Shown: positions 46,163 to 55,146 of the stretch, one piece after another | Layout: every line of letters begins with the position of its first letter | Position numbering within the stretch: the stretch's first letter is position 1 | Assembly (NCBI GenBank): GCA_035513055.1 | Contig: DATKCT010000149.1 | Span: forward strand, 62,001 to 126,000 | From: DATKCT01 sp035513055 | Lineage (GTDB): Bacteria; Verrucomicrobiota; Verrucomicrobiia; Verrucomicrobiales; DEV007 | Reading direction: 5' to 3' | Length of the DNA stretch: 64,000 bases | Position numbers and translations under genes: made by a program | The notes under the pieces: generated by a model | The model's input: the letters and a program-made list of their open reading frames with translations, nothing else | The model's database searches: none | Told to the model about the DNA's origin: nothing

Positions 46163-46957
46163 GTGCTGACCGACACGCATTGCCATCTCGCCTCCCGCAA
46201 GTTTGCCGGAGACCTCGAGGAAGTCTTGAAGCGCGCCTCCTTGCGGGGGGTCTCCCGCCTCGTGGCGATCGGCACAGATCTTCAAGACGGACCAGCGGTC
46301 GTGCAGTTGGCGAGTTGTCATCCCGGAACCGTGTTTGCGACCGTGGGAATCCATCCTGGTTCGGTAACGGAAATCGATCTCCAGTCAGCCTGGCTGGACC
46401 GGATCGCAGAACTCGCCGAGGCGCCACAAGTGTGCGCCATTGGCGAGATCGGCCTCGATTTCTTTCATCCGCCGCCCGAGGGATGGTCTCGCGAAGACCA
46501 TCGCGCCGCGCAGAGGGAAGTGTTCCGCCTTCAGCTCGAACTGGCCGCTAACCGCGGGTTCAACGTGGTGGTGCACCAGCGGAATTCCTGGGACGAAACC
46601 CACGCCTTAGTCCGTGAGTTCGACGGCCGGCTGCGGGCCGTGTTTCATTGTTTCACGGAGACCGCGATCGAAGCGGATGCCGTGTTCACAGCCGGGCACT
46701 TGGTGTCCTTCACCGGCATGACCACCTTTCGAAGCAACGCCGGTCTTCTGGCCCTGGCGGGTTCCCGGCCGGCGGGAAGCTATATGGTCGAGACCGACGC
46801 GCCCTATCTCGCTCCCGAGCCCTACCGGGGAAAGCGTTGTGAGCCGGCTTTCGTCCGCGAAACAGCGGAAGCCATTGCCGCGGCGCGAAACGAGACCCTG
46901 GAACAAGTCGCAGAAGAGACGACTCGCACCGCGGAAGACTTTTTCCGTTTCGGCTAA
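46163..46957 (+). CDS. TatD family metal-dependent hydrolase
   Basis: 264 residues with a GTG start at 46163. The first metal site is TDTHCHL, EIGLDF lies near residue 95, then a His in VVHQRNSWDE, another in AVFHCFTE and the late Asp in TDAPYLAPE. These are the TatD ligands of a TIM-barrel DNase-like enzyme. TatD acts on DNA 3' ends and related substrates; the role here is not evident. It follows fabH by 34 bases. Confidence 0.92.
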   Translation: MLTDTHCHLASRKFAGDLEEVLKRASLRGVSRLVAIGTDLQDGPAVVQLASCHPGTVFATVGIHPGSVTEIDLQSAWLDRIAELAEAPQVCAIGEIGLDFFHPPPEGWSREDHRAAQREVFRLQLELAANRGFNVVVHQRNSWDETHALVREFDGRLRAVFHCFTETAIEADAVFTAGHLVSFTGMTTFRSNAGLLALAGSRPAGSYMVETDAPYLAPEPYRGKRCEPAFVRETAEAIAAARNETLEQVAEETTRTAEDFFRFG

Positions 46958-46994
46958 AGCTCTCCGGAAAAAACAAGGGAGCGGGCCTTCGCCT

Positions 46995-47216
46995 TCAACG
47001 GATGCGGTGGCTCTGGGTCTTCCGAAAGTCCGTCGCCTCCTCGAGATCGCCTACGTTGGCCATTTTTCGCATCAACACCGTTGTCAGCACCATCCCGGCA
47101 ATGAGAGCGAGCAGGATGAAGAGAAGCCGCCAACGCCGGCCCGGATCCGGGAACTCGAGCGTGTGAGGGCCGTGCTTTCCTCGGCGTGAGCGGCGGCGTG
47201 AAGCGGAAGAAAACAT
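46995..47216 (-). CDS. Small single-pass membrane protein
   Basis: 73 residues from ATG 47216 (an earlier ATG at 47249 would overlap the symporter end). Arg-rich start, one membrane helix (about 30-46, RLLFILLALIAGMVLTTVLM), short polar C-terminus. No family recognised. It lies 29 bases after the dicarboxylate symporter and may be its accessory. Composition fits a membrane protein, but coding status rests on this and its position. Confidence 0.5.
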   Translation of the reverse strand: MFSSASRRRSRRGKHGPHTLEFPDPGRRWRLLFILLALIAGMVLTTVLMRKMANVGDLEEATDFRKTQSHRIR

Positions 47217-47245
47217 GATCGAGAGGACCCAAAAATGTGAGCCAA

Positions 47246-48595
47246 TCATGCTTCCTCGGTTTTGGCAAGCACCCCGTCCTCGCCTTCGGTCCGGGCGATG
47301 ATGACGGCCCCACAGGAATCGCTGAAGACGTTGACGGCGGTGCGGAACATATCCAGGGGACGGTCCACGGCGAACAGCAGGGCTACCGCCGGGGCTACAG
47401 CGGCCGGCGGTATGACCGGGACGTTGCCCAGAATGATGAGGATGGCCACGAGACTGGCCGAAGGAATGCCCGCCACTCCAATGCTGGTGAGCAACGCCAG
47501 GGTCACCACGACAAACTGTTGGGAGAACGGAAGATCGACGCCGAGGACTTGGGCGATGAAGATCACCGCAACACACTCATAAAGGGCTGTGCCGTCCATA
47601 TTCACCGTGGCCCCGAGGGGAACAACGAAGGAGGAAACCCGGTTGGAAACGCCCGCATCCCGAACCCCGCGAAGGGTGACGGGCAGGGTCGCCGCGGATG
47701 AGGCCGTGGAAAAAGCGGTGAGCATGGCCGTGCGCATGGCCGCGAAATGACGCCAAGGGTTGACCCCGCCAATGAGGCGAAGCAGCAAGGGCAGGACGAC
47801 CAACAGATGGAAAGACAGGGCGAATGCGACCGTGAGAAAGTAAACCAGCAGTGTGCCGAACAAGCGACGCAATCCAACTTCGGCGACCTGGGGAAGCACA
47901 AGCGCGAACACACCGAGGGGAGCAAAGAGCATGATCCAGCGGGTGATAAGGATCATGACTTCACTGACAGCTTGGAAGAAGGTCAGCAAGGTGTCTTGCA
48001 ATGAACCGGCGAGCCGGGTCATAGCCAGGCCGAAGAGAATCGAGAAGAAGATCAGCCCCAGCATTTGGCTGTTGTCAGATGCGTTGGCGACGATGTTCGT
48101 GGGAATCATCCGCCGAAAGACGTCCATCGCGTCTCCCGCGTCCCTTGCTTCGGCGGAAGCCAGATCGGTTTGCCGTTCAGGATCCGCTCCGGCCGCGAGT
48201 TTGGCGCCCTCGGCTTCGATCAAGTCCGCAATGGAGTCGCTAGGCGCGCCGTCCTCGAGACCAGGCTTCAAGGTGTTGACCAGGAGCAGTCCGGTCAGGA
48301 TTGCCAAAACACTGCTGCAGGTGAAATAGACGACGGTTTTCAGGCCGAGCCGGCCAAATCCCTCTACCCGGCCAAGGCCAGCTACTCCCGTAACGATCGA
48401 CGCCGTAATGAGAGGCACGATCACCATCTTCAAGGCGTTGAGGAACAGATCGCCAATGAAGCCGCAGGTTTGGATCAGGCCCGCGATCCAGCCGGGCATT
48501 TCCGCCGCGGGGTCCGCGGGAAGAGCCATATTCAAGGCCGTGCCAAGAAGGACCGCGGCCAAGAGACCGGTGAGGATTTGCCAATGCGCCTTCAC
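47246..48595 (-). CDS. Dicarboxylate/amino acid:cation symporter (DAACS, GltP-like)
   Basis: 449 residues with a GTG start at 48595; the upstream in-frame codon is TAG, so no longer start exists. Typical motifs are present: hairpin 1 TAFSTASSAATLPVT and the transmembrane-7 NMDGTALYE. The protein has eight membrane helices and two re-entrant loops and imports dicarboxylates or glutamate with Na+ or H+. An acidic-rich insert (about 115-155) lies between helices 3 and 4. The inverted-repeat element at 48603-48857 abuts the start, so its promoter must lie within or beyond that element. Confidence 0.93.
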   Translation of the reverse strand: MKAHWQILTGLLAAVLLGTALNMALPADPAAEMPGWIAGLIQTCGFIGDLFLNALKMVIVPLITASIVTGVAGLGRVEGFGRLGLKTVVYFTCSSVLAILTGLLLVNTLKPGLEDGAPSDSIADLIEAEGAKLAAGADPERQTDLASAEARDAGDAMDVFRRMIPTNIVANASDNSQMLGLIFFSILFGLAMTRLAGSLQDTLLTFFQAVSEVMILITRWIMLFAPLGVFALVLPQVAEVGLRRLFGTLLVYFLTVAFALSFHLLVVLPLLLRLIGGVNPWRHFAAMRTAMLTAFSTASSAATLPVTLRGVRDAGVSNRVSSFVVPLGATVNMDGTALYECVAVIFIAQVLGVDLPFSQQFVVVTLALLTSIGVAGIPSASLVAILIILGNVPVIPPAAVAPAVALLFAVDRPLDMFRTAVNVFSDSCGAVIIARTEGEDGVLAKTEEA

Positions 48596-48602
48596 TGCAA
48601 GA

Positions 48603-48857
48603 CGAGCCTAGCCCGCATTTCTCATAACGTTTCGTCGCGAGGCGCTGCGAATTGTTTACTGCCAGACGAGCGAAGCGAGACAGCCAGCCCCCTGGTCTGC
48701 CCGAAGGGCGGAGCGCAGCGACGCCAACGCCGCGCGCAGCCGAGGGCGCCAAGCTGGGTGAGTACACCCTGTTCAAGCCCGAGGCAAGCGGAACGAATGC
48801 AGGATGGGGTGCAGCGCGCCACAGCAGAAAGGGTATGAGAAATGTGGGCTAGGTTCG
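48603..48857. repeat. Short element with 24-bp terminal inverted repeats, copy 1
   Basis: Left end 48603-48626 and right end 48834-48857 are inverted copies of each other with two mismatches over 24 bases (core CCCGCATTTCTCATA against its complement TATGAGAAATGTGGG). The inside, read on the minus strand, matches copy 2 at 60025-60191 over most of its length (for example the shared CTTGAACAGGG and GCAGCGCCTCGCGACGAAAC), with about 80 extra bases here near 48654-48730. No coding capacity. It resembles a MITE-like or REP-like non-autonomous element. Confidence 0.7.
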
Positions 48858-49129
48858 TGTTTGCAAAATACGTAGACAAAACAGGCGTTGTGATTCTTAG
48901 AAAACTTGCTCGCAGCAATCGATGTTTTTTTAGAATCGCGGCCCCTCTTTTCCCATTTCTGCGCTCCTCGGTCGCTGAACTCCCTCAACTCCCTCCTCGC
49001 GCCTTGAGCTGGAAAGAGATTGCTCGCGAGTCTTGCCCACCTGTTTCGCAAACGCCACACTAGCCGCCTGGAAAGCTGCGGAAAGGGAAAACGTTGCGCC
49101 CCGAGACAAGCGGTGCAGGTTCCGGCCTC
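48858..49129. other. Intergenic region upstream of gltX
   Basis: About 270 bases with AT-richer parts (48858-48935) than the genes. It holds a 5-bp stem TTGCT/AGCAA followed by a run of seven T after 6 bases (48906-48931), which is poorly formed for a terminator. No gene was found; the gltX promoter is expected here. Confidence 0.35.
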
Positions 49130-50464
49130 ATGAGCGGTGAAGTGCGGACCCGGTTTGCGCCTTCCCCCACGGGCTATCTGCACGTGGGCGGAGCCCGCAC
49201 GGCCTTGTTCAATTGGCTCTACGCCCGGCGGACCGGCGGACGTCTCATCCTCCGCATCGAGGATACCGATGTTGCGCGCAACGCCGAAGGCGGTCTGGAC
49301 GCGATCCTCGGCGGCTTGCGCTGGCTGGGTCTGAATTGGGATGAAGGCCCCGAAGCCGGGGGCGACCGGGGTCCTTACTTCCAAAGCCAGCGGCGAGAAA
49401 TCTACGACGCGCATCTGCGCCGGCTCGAGGAGAAGGGCGCGACCTATGAAGAGCCCGGCGGCGCGGTGCGCTTTCGGGCTTCCGGCCGCAAGGTCGTGGT
49501 GGAGGACTTGGTCTGTGGCCGCGTCGAGTTCCAACGCGACGAGCCGGACATGACCCTGCGCCGCCCTAACGGATCCTACATTTTTCACTTCGTCAACGTG
49601 GTGGACGATCTCGAAATGGGGGTGACTCACGTGATCCGCGGAGAGGATCACCTGTCCAACACGCCGAAGCACATCGAACTGTTCGAGGCGTTGGGGGCGC
49701 GGCCCCCAGTCTATGCCCACATCCCTCTGCTCCTCAACCCAGACGGCTCCAAAATGAGCAAGCGCGACCAGGGAGCGTCGCTGGGAGACTACATCGAACG
49801 GGGATTTCTTCCGGCAGCGGTGGCGAACTATTTGGCCTTGCTGGGCTGGTCGTCGAAAGACGACCGGGAACGCTTTAGCTTGGAGGAACTGACGGAACGC
49901 TTCGATTTCAACGGCGTTCAACACGCCAACGCGAGCTTCGACTTCCGAAAATGCGTATGGCTGAACGGTCAATACTTGATGGATGTTCCGGCGGAGGACC
50001 TTTACGCAGCGAGCCGGCCTTTCCTAGAACGGGAAGGGTTACTGACTTCGTTGGAGGACGAAGAGCTGGCGCGTGGAGCCGTTGTTTTGGTGCAAAAGAG
50101 GGTTTCCTTGCTCTCCGAAGTCCCCGCCGCGGTTCGGTTCTTCTTCAGTGAGCGCTGCGATTACGACTTGGAGGCCTTGGGGAAGTTAAGCGCAGACGCG
50201 GACGCGAGCGCGAAGCTGGCCGCTTTGCAGGAGGCGTTTGCGAACTGCGACGGCTGGGACGAAGCGAGCCTTCGGGCAGCGCTGGCTGCGGCGGGAAACG
50301 CGGTGGCGACCGCTCAAGGCAAAATGATGTTTCCTCTTCGACTGGCGGTCACGGGCAGCGCCGCCGGTCCCGATCTGACGGCATCGCTGCTGCTGCTTGG
50401 GAAGCAAAAGGTCCTGCATCGCCTCGAGGAAACAATGGAACGAGTGGCGAGGCCTGCTCCTTGA
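49130..50464 (+). CDS. gltX: Glutamyl-tRNA synthetase
   Basis: 444 residues from the ATG at 49130. The HIGH-type motif is in APSPTGYLHVGGAR, and the KMSKR motif is in GSKMSKRDQGASL near 204. The C-terminal helical anticodon-binding domain is normal in length. It charges tRNA-Glu, and tRNA-Gln in species that use the amidotransferase route. Class I synthetase, cytoplasmic. No downstream partner is close. Confidence 0.96.
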   Translation: MSGEVRTRFAPSPTGYLHVGGARTALFNWLYARRTGGRLILRIEDTDVARNAEGGLDAILGGLRWLGLNWDEGPEAGGDRGPYFQSQRREIYDAHLRRLEEKGATYEEPGGAVRFRASGRKVVVEDLVCGRVEFQRDEPDMTLRRPNGSYIFHFVNVVDDLEMGVTHVIRGEDHLSNTPKHIELFEALGARPPVYAHIPLLLNPDGSKMSKRDQGASLGDYIERGFLPAAVANYLALLGWSSKDDRERFSLEELTERFDFNGVQHANASFDFRKCVWLNGQYLMDVPAEDLYAASRPFLEREGLLTSLEDEELARGAVVLVQKRVSLLSEVPAAVRFFFSERCDYDLEALGKLSADADASAKLAALQEAFANCDGWDEASLRAALAAAGNAVATAQGKMMFPLRLAVTGSAAGPDLTASLLLLGKQKVLHRLEETMERVARPAP

Positions 50465-50494
50465 AGCGGGTTTACCCAGCCAGCTCCACGCCCT

Positions 50495-50542
50495 CGTTTA
50501 AGGTGTCAGACACTTTATCGTTTAAGGTGTCAGACACTTTAT
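50495..50542. repeat. Tandem pair of GTGTCAGACAC palindrome units
   Basis: Two perfect 24-base copies stand back to back (50495-50518 and 50519-50542), each starting CGTTTAAG and containing the palindrome GTGTCAGACAC (50503-50513, 50527-50537) and ending CTTTAT. It lies 30 bases after the gltX stop. The same palindrome, with T in place of the central A, occurs at 21701. Confidence 0.75.
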
Positions 50543-50735
50543 AATAAAGTTGCGCCGGGATCCGGCTGAATCCCGGAGGGAAGCGCTTTCCCGCGGAGTT
50601 TCGTAGGGACTTCCGTAGCGGGGGTACGTCAGTTCGGGACAGCCGCTCCCCTCTTGTGGATTCCTTGACAGTCGCGGCGCCGCGGCGTTGGTGCCTCTCT
50701 GCGACCGCCCAATCCCCAACCGGCCCCAGCATGGA

Positions 50736-51605
50736 ATGAGCACTGATCCGTCCGCAGTTCCCTCGGCAGACAGACCGAAATCGCGGATTCAATCGCCGCC
50801 CGAACCTCACCCGGAGCCGGAGCCGACCGTTGCCGAAGTGGTCAGGTCGGAGCACAATCTCGAAGCCGAGGACACTCGCTCTTTTCTCGCCGGTCCAAGG
50901 TCGCGAGCCAGAGATTTCCTCACGGTGGCCTACGCCATCGCTGATTTCATCCGGGCCTACCGCACTCTCCATTTCGTGGGACCGTGCGTAACCGTGTTCG
51001 GTTCGGCGCGGATCAACGAAGGCCATCCGCATTACCAACTCGGCCGCGACGTGGGGAGAATGGTCGCGGGCTTGGGATTCACGGTCATGACCGGGGGGGG
51101 CCCGGGTTTGATGGAGGCAGCGAATCGCGGGGCCCGGGAAGCGGGCGGCCGGTCGGTCGGATGCAACATCCGCTTGCCCGCAGAACAGAATCCCAACGCC
51201 TATCTCGACCGTTCAGTGACGTTGCGCTACTTCTTCGTGCGCAAGGTCATTTTGGTGAAGTATTCGTACGCTTTCGTCGTGCTGCCGGGCGGTCTCGGCA
51301 CCTTGGATGAGCTTTTCGAATCCCTTACTCTAATTCAGACCGGCAAGATCTTGGATTTTCCCGTCATTCTCATGGGCACCAGCTTCTGGGAACCGGCACT
51401 GGGCATGCTGCGCCGGATGCGGGACGCGGGCACGATTTCCCCATCCGATCTGAACTTGGTGACCGTGACCGATTCGCTGGTCCGGGCCGAAGCCGAGCTG
51501 CGGGAGCGGGCCATTCGCCAGTTCGGCCTGCGGCGGGCCCGGCATCCGGCGCAGCGGCCTTCATGGATTCTGCGTGAATCGGGATTGAACAGGCAGCCGG
51601 ACTGA
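50736..51605 (+). CDS. LOG family / TIGR00730 Rossmann-fold protein
   Basis: 289 residues from the ATG at 50736. The first ~45 residues are Pro/Glu-rich and disordered. The catalytic motif PGGLGTLDE is present, with GGGPGLMEAANRGA and RKVILVKYS before it. Members are cytokinin-activating phosphoribohydrolases or nucleotide 5'-monophosphate N-glycosidases. In bacteria the role is often nucleotide cleaning. No functional partner is next to it. Confidence 0.88.
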   Translation: MSTDPSAVPSADRPKSRIQSPPEPHPEPEPTVAEVVRSEHNLEAEDTRSFLAGPRSRARDFLTVAYAIADFIRAYRTLHFVGPCVTVFGSARINEGHPHYQLGRDVGRMVAGLGFTVMTGGGPGLMEAANRGAREAGGRSVGCNIRLPAEQNPNAYLDRSVTLRYFFVRKVILVKYSYAFVVLPGGLGTLDELFESLTLIQTGKILDFPVILMGTSFWEPALGMLRRMRDAGTISPSDLNLVTVTDSLVRAEAELRERAIRQFGLRRARHPAQRPSWILRESGLNRQPD

Positions 51606-51774
51606 CCTCCTCGCTCAGTAGGACTACGTTCCGGTGGAGTGCGGACCAGGTACACCCCGCGCGTGCCCCCGGGTCCACTTAAGGGCCTATACAGGAGGGA
51701 GTTCCGTCCCTGGCCGCCCGCGACCGCAATGCATTCTCGCCTCGCGCTATCTGGGCCCGGCACACGCGGCTCGC

Positions 51775-52482
51775 TCAGTTCCGGCCAGTGAAACTGAGCA
51801 GGACTTGCAGCACGTACCAGAACAAAAGGGCAACGCTGGCGAACAATCCCAGAGAAGCAGCCACATGCTGGTCGGGCCGATAATGGTGAAGAATGTTCGA
51901 GGTCGTGTAGAGGATGGAAATGGAAGCTAGCACAATCATAGCGCCCGAGAAGATGAGTCCCAAGTTGAACCCGATCAGAATGCTGGCGACGATGAGACCC
52001 AGGGCGACGAAGAATCCAATGACGAGTACCCCGCGCAAGAAGGAGAAATCTTTCTTGGTGGTGAAGACCACCGCGGTCAGACCCGCAACGAGCAGGGCGG
52101 TGATCCAAGCGGCTTGGGAAATTACCTCCCCACCGGCGATCCGTGAGGCGAGGAAGAGCAAAGGCAGCATAATGATCGCCTCTGCAACGACGAAGAGCCC
52201 GAGGCCGAGATACTGCAGTTGCGGCGACGTGTCCGAGCGGGCCCAGCGGTCGGCGATCCAACCCACGACCATAAAGGCTCCGAGGACGAGCAACCAGGAC
52301 TTGCCCGAGACCATGGTGATCGCGAAGCTCTGCATCGCGGGCATGCCGAGGAAAATGTACTCGAGCAGGGCGAATACGCCGATGGCCGCGGCGAGATGCC
52401 CGTAGGTGCGGCGAATGAAAGTCGCGCGCACGTCCGGACTGGCTTCAGCGACGGCGACGGGAGCGTAGGAGGCGGTATTCAT
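51775..52482 (-). CDS. Bax inhibitor-1 / YccA family membrane protein
   Basis: 235 residues from ATG 52482 (52512 is possible). Seven hydrophobic segments with the family's features: an acidic N-terminus, TYGHLAAAIGVFALLEY and the last LFASVALLFWYVLQVLLSF. Bacterial members are linked to pH-dependent calcium leak or to FtsH control (YccA). Inner membrane. Divergently transcribed from the LamG gene. Confidence 0.9.
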   Translation of the reverse strand: MNTASYAPVAVAEASPDVRATFIRRTYGHLAAAIGVFALLEYIFLGMPAMQSFAITMVSGKSWLLVLGAFMVVGWIADRWARSDTSPQLQYLGLGLFVVAEAIIMLPLLFLASRIAGGEVISQAAWITALLVAGLTAVVFTTKKDFSFLRGVLVIGFFVALGLIVASILIGFNLGLIFSGAMIVLASISILYTTSNILHHYRPDQHVAASLGLFASVALLFWYVLQVLLSFTGRN

Positions 52483-52681
52483 AAGGATGGCTTGGCGAAA
52501 GTTCGGGAGCATGGCACGAAGGACGGGTGCTTTCAAGGGCGCCTTGCGGATTCTTTTGGTGATATAGGCAGTGCCGCCGGCAGCAGTCCGGCAATCCCGC
52601 CTTGCCGAATGGCGCCAAAAGGGGAAAAGTCCGGAATTGCGAGGGGCCCCCAAGGGTCCCCACAGCAATCGTACGCTCAGG

Positions 52682-53572
52682 ATGGTCACACAACATTTTC
52701 TGACGAAAGGCTTTGTCGTTCTGGCTGGCGCCTGGGTGGCGGCGGACGGGCTGCTGGCGGAAGATCCGAAGGTGATGAGAGAAGCGCTGCGCGTCTCCTT
52801 GACCTTTCACGCCGGTTTCGACGGCGATACGGACGCGGCCGTGGCGCGCGGCGATGCCCGGTTGTTCACTGCGGCGGCGGCGGCCACGGTCAAAGAATCC
52901 CGGCCCGGCCTGCACACGGGCGAAAAGACGCGCCTGGCCAAAGGAGCGGGGAAATACGGCGACGCCCTGGAGTTCACCGCCCGGGAGGCGCCCTTCCTGT
53001 TTTACCGGGCCGAGAAGAATGTAGTCTATCGCAAGGAAGACTGGAGTGGAACGGCGTCGTTCTGGCTACGGCTCGATCCGGAAGAGGATCTGGAACCTGG
53101 CTACTGCGACCCCATTCAGATCACCACGCGGGCGTGGAATGATGCGGCATTCTTTGTGGATTTCGACCAAGCCGGAGACCCTCGCGACTTCCGGCTCGGC
53201 GCCTTTCCCGATCTCAGCGTGTGGAATCCGGAGAACGCCGAAGTTCCAGAAGAAAAGCGACCCCTTCTCAAAGTGCGCAATCCGCCATTCGGACGGGACC
53301 GGTGGACCCACGTGGCCTTCACTTGGGAGGACTTCAACAAAGGGAACCGCGAAGGAAGGGCGACTTTCTACCTGGACGGCAAGAACCAGGGCCAGATCAC
53401 GGGCTGGGAACAAACCTTTCGCTGGCGAGAGGAAGAGGAGGTCCGGCTTTATGCCGGTCTCTACTACATCGGGCTCTTCGACGAACTTTCCTGTTTCGAC
53501 CGGGCGCTCACGGAAGAGGAGATCTCCTTTTTGCACGGGCTCGAAGGAGGCATCGCCGCACTAAGCAAATAG
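52682..53572 (+). CDS. Secreted LamG/concanavalin-like domain protein
   Basis: 296 residues from the ATG at 52682. A signal peptide (about 8-26) is followed by a LamG-like jelly roll (about 40-290): ASFWLRLDPEEDL, then RDRWTHVAFTWEDF and FYLDGKNQGQI, with IGLFDELSCFDRALTEEE at the end. These are the LamG strands and the conserved FDEL. It probably binds a carbohydrate or a surface partner. It ends 174 bases before the FG-GAP protein and on the same strand. Confidence 0.85.
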   Translation: MVTQHFLTKGFVVLAGAWVAADGLLAEDPKVMREALRVSLTFHAGFDGDTDAAVARGDARLFTAAAAATVKESRPGLHTGEKTRLAKGAGKYGDALEFTAREAPFLFYRAEKNVVYRKEDWSGTASFWLRLDPEEDLEPGYCDPIQITTRAWNDAAFFVDFDQAGDPRDFRLGAFPDLSVWNPENAEVPEEKRPLLKVRNPPFGRDRWTHVAFTWEDFNKGNREGRATFYLDGKNQGQITGWEQTFRWREEEEVRLYAGLYYIGLFDELSCFDRALTEEEISFLHGLEGGIAALSK

Positions 53573-53746
53573 AGAGTTTCCTAACTCGTCGAGCCGGACC
53601 GCACCGGCCTCGCTGCAGCAAGCTTGGTGGGAACACCGCGACGCCCGGCAAGAAAGGGAGCCGACGGGGAACCCGGCAGTGGACCCTGGTTGACCGGCCT
53701 CCGGATAGGCTTATTGTTTTCCACGAACCGAAACCTTTCCCGTCCT

Positions 53747-54946
53747 ATGAAAACGATGAAAACGTCTGCCGTCCTTTGCTCAACCTTGGTCCTCGGCGTG
53801 GCCTTGGCCAGCACGGCGGAGTTCGAAAAGCCCGTCCGCTTGGAAGCCGGCGGCTCCGTCATCCGGGTCGAGAGCCCCGGATACGCGGCGCCTTGCTGGG
53901 CCGACTTGGATGGCGATGGCAACCCGGATTTGCTGGTCGGACAGTTTACGGACGGGAAAATCCACGTCTTCCGGGGCATGCCCGGCGGCAAGCTGGCCTC
54001 CGGCGAATGGCTGCGGGCCGACCGGGAGGTCGCCAAGGTCCCCGGAGTTTGGTGATGCACCAGCTCGACTCCACAGTTAGTGGACCTCGACGGCGACGGA
54101 CAGCGCGACATTCTCTCCGGTTCGTATTCCAGAATGGAGCGAGCCATGGCCGGCTTGTTCCAGGTTTTGTGGGGCAAGGCCGATGGTTCCTTCAAGAAGG
54201 CCGCGGTCCTCGAAGGCACGGACGGCGAACCGCTGGTCATCCCCATTTCGGGAGAGGATCAGCAGACTGAGAACATCTGTACTCGGCCCACTGCCATCGA
54301 CTGGGATGGCGACGGGGATCTCGATATCGTCACCGGGAATTTCGCGGGCACTTTCTACCTGTTTACCGGCGACGGAAACGGCAAGTTTCAGCCCAAACCG
54401 GAAATCGTGCCGGGAGAGGGCGGTCCCTTGCGGATCGTGGGCGCCCACAGCGACCCCTTCGTCGTCGACTGGGACGGAGACGGGGATTTCGACCTCCTGA
54501 GCGGCTCTTCCAGCGGCGGCGTCCAGTGGGCCGAGAACCAAGCTGGCCCCGGCAAGCCCCCGGTCTGGAGATCGTTTGTTTCGCTCATTGCCGCTCCGGC
54601 CGCGCCCGCTTACGGGCAACCCGTCGACGAAAAGGATCTCCAGGGTCCGGCTGGATCGACGAGGGTTTGGTCCAGCGATGTCGACGGCGACGGCAAGCTC
54701 GACATCCTGGCCGGGGACAGCGTGACGCTCGTCTCGCCTATTCCGGGGTTGGAAGAAAAGGAATTCGCCAAGAAGTTCGAGGCCTGGAACAAGGCCGTCC
54801 AAAAGGCCTCCGAAGAACTCAATTCCTCCTCTGATCCGGAAACGCGAGAGGCGGCGATGGAGAAGGTCAACACGCTCTACAAGCAGCGCAGCGAGTTCAT
54901 GAAGGAAGATCGAACCGGGTTTGTGTGGCTTTACCGGCAGAAATAG
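53747..54946 (+). CDS. Secreted FG-GAP/VCBS repeat protein with in-frame UGA at codon 103, candidate selenoprotein
   Basis: 399 codons from the ATG at 53747. A signal peptide (about 1-24) is followed by FG-GAP blades with calcium loops DLDGDGNPD (53-61), DLDGDGQRD (113-121), then DWDGDGDLD, DWDGDGDFD and DVDGDGKLD, and a charged coiled C-terminus. A TGA at 54053-54055 interrupts the frame, yet the same frame continues for 296 codons of matching repeats. The reading across it is PGVW-(UGA)-CTSSTPQ. In relatives recalled from PVC genomes this position is Cys in a Cys-Cys pair, so UGA as selenocysteine is likely, with Sec103-Cys104 forming a vicinal redox pair. The hairpin at 54063-54091 is a candidate SECIS. 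The alternative is a nonsense mutation making a pseudogene. TGA is a normal stop in many neighbours, so UGA is not read as Trp. Confidence 0.65.
54063..54091 (+). promoter_or_regulatory. Candidate bacterial SECIS hairpin after the UGA
   Basis: A stem TCCAC/GTGGA (54070-54074 with 54080-54084) closes a 5-base loop AGTTA, and an outer stem TCGA/TCGA (54065-54068 with 54087-54090) is separated by a small internal loop. The loop's second base is G, the feature required for SelB contact, followed by T. The loop begins 19 bases after the UGA (E. coli fdhF: 17). Coding continues through the hairpin, as in bacteria. Confidence 0.55.
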
Positions 54947-55146
54947 GCGCGGGTCGCCTTTGTCGCCGGCGGCAACGAACAGGAGAGCCGAAACTGCTCC
55001 CGTATCATCAGGTCTAAGATGCCAGCGGTCCCGTCGCCGGCCCGATCGTGAGGGCGGCTTCGTCCCTTTTTCGACTCACGTCCGCCCCACGGGACTTGGT
55101 GTGCTGCGATGGGCGATGGGGACGAGGCGTGGCGGCGGCGGCTTAC

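Noticed and set aside
48906..48931. Hairpin plus T-run as a terminator
   Set aside because: Only a 5-bp stem and 6 bases between stem and T-run, and it lies before gltX rather than after a gene end.
48773..49972. 399-codon minus strand frame
   Set aside because: Antisense to gltX, which has intact HIGH and KMSKR motifs.
54053..54055. Genetic code with TGA as Trp
   Set aside because: TGA is the natural stop of many intact genes here (for example fmdB-like, GMC partner overlap, molybdopterin subunit).
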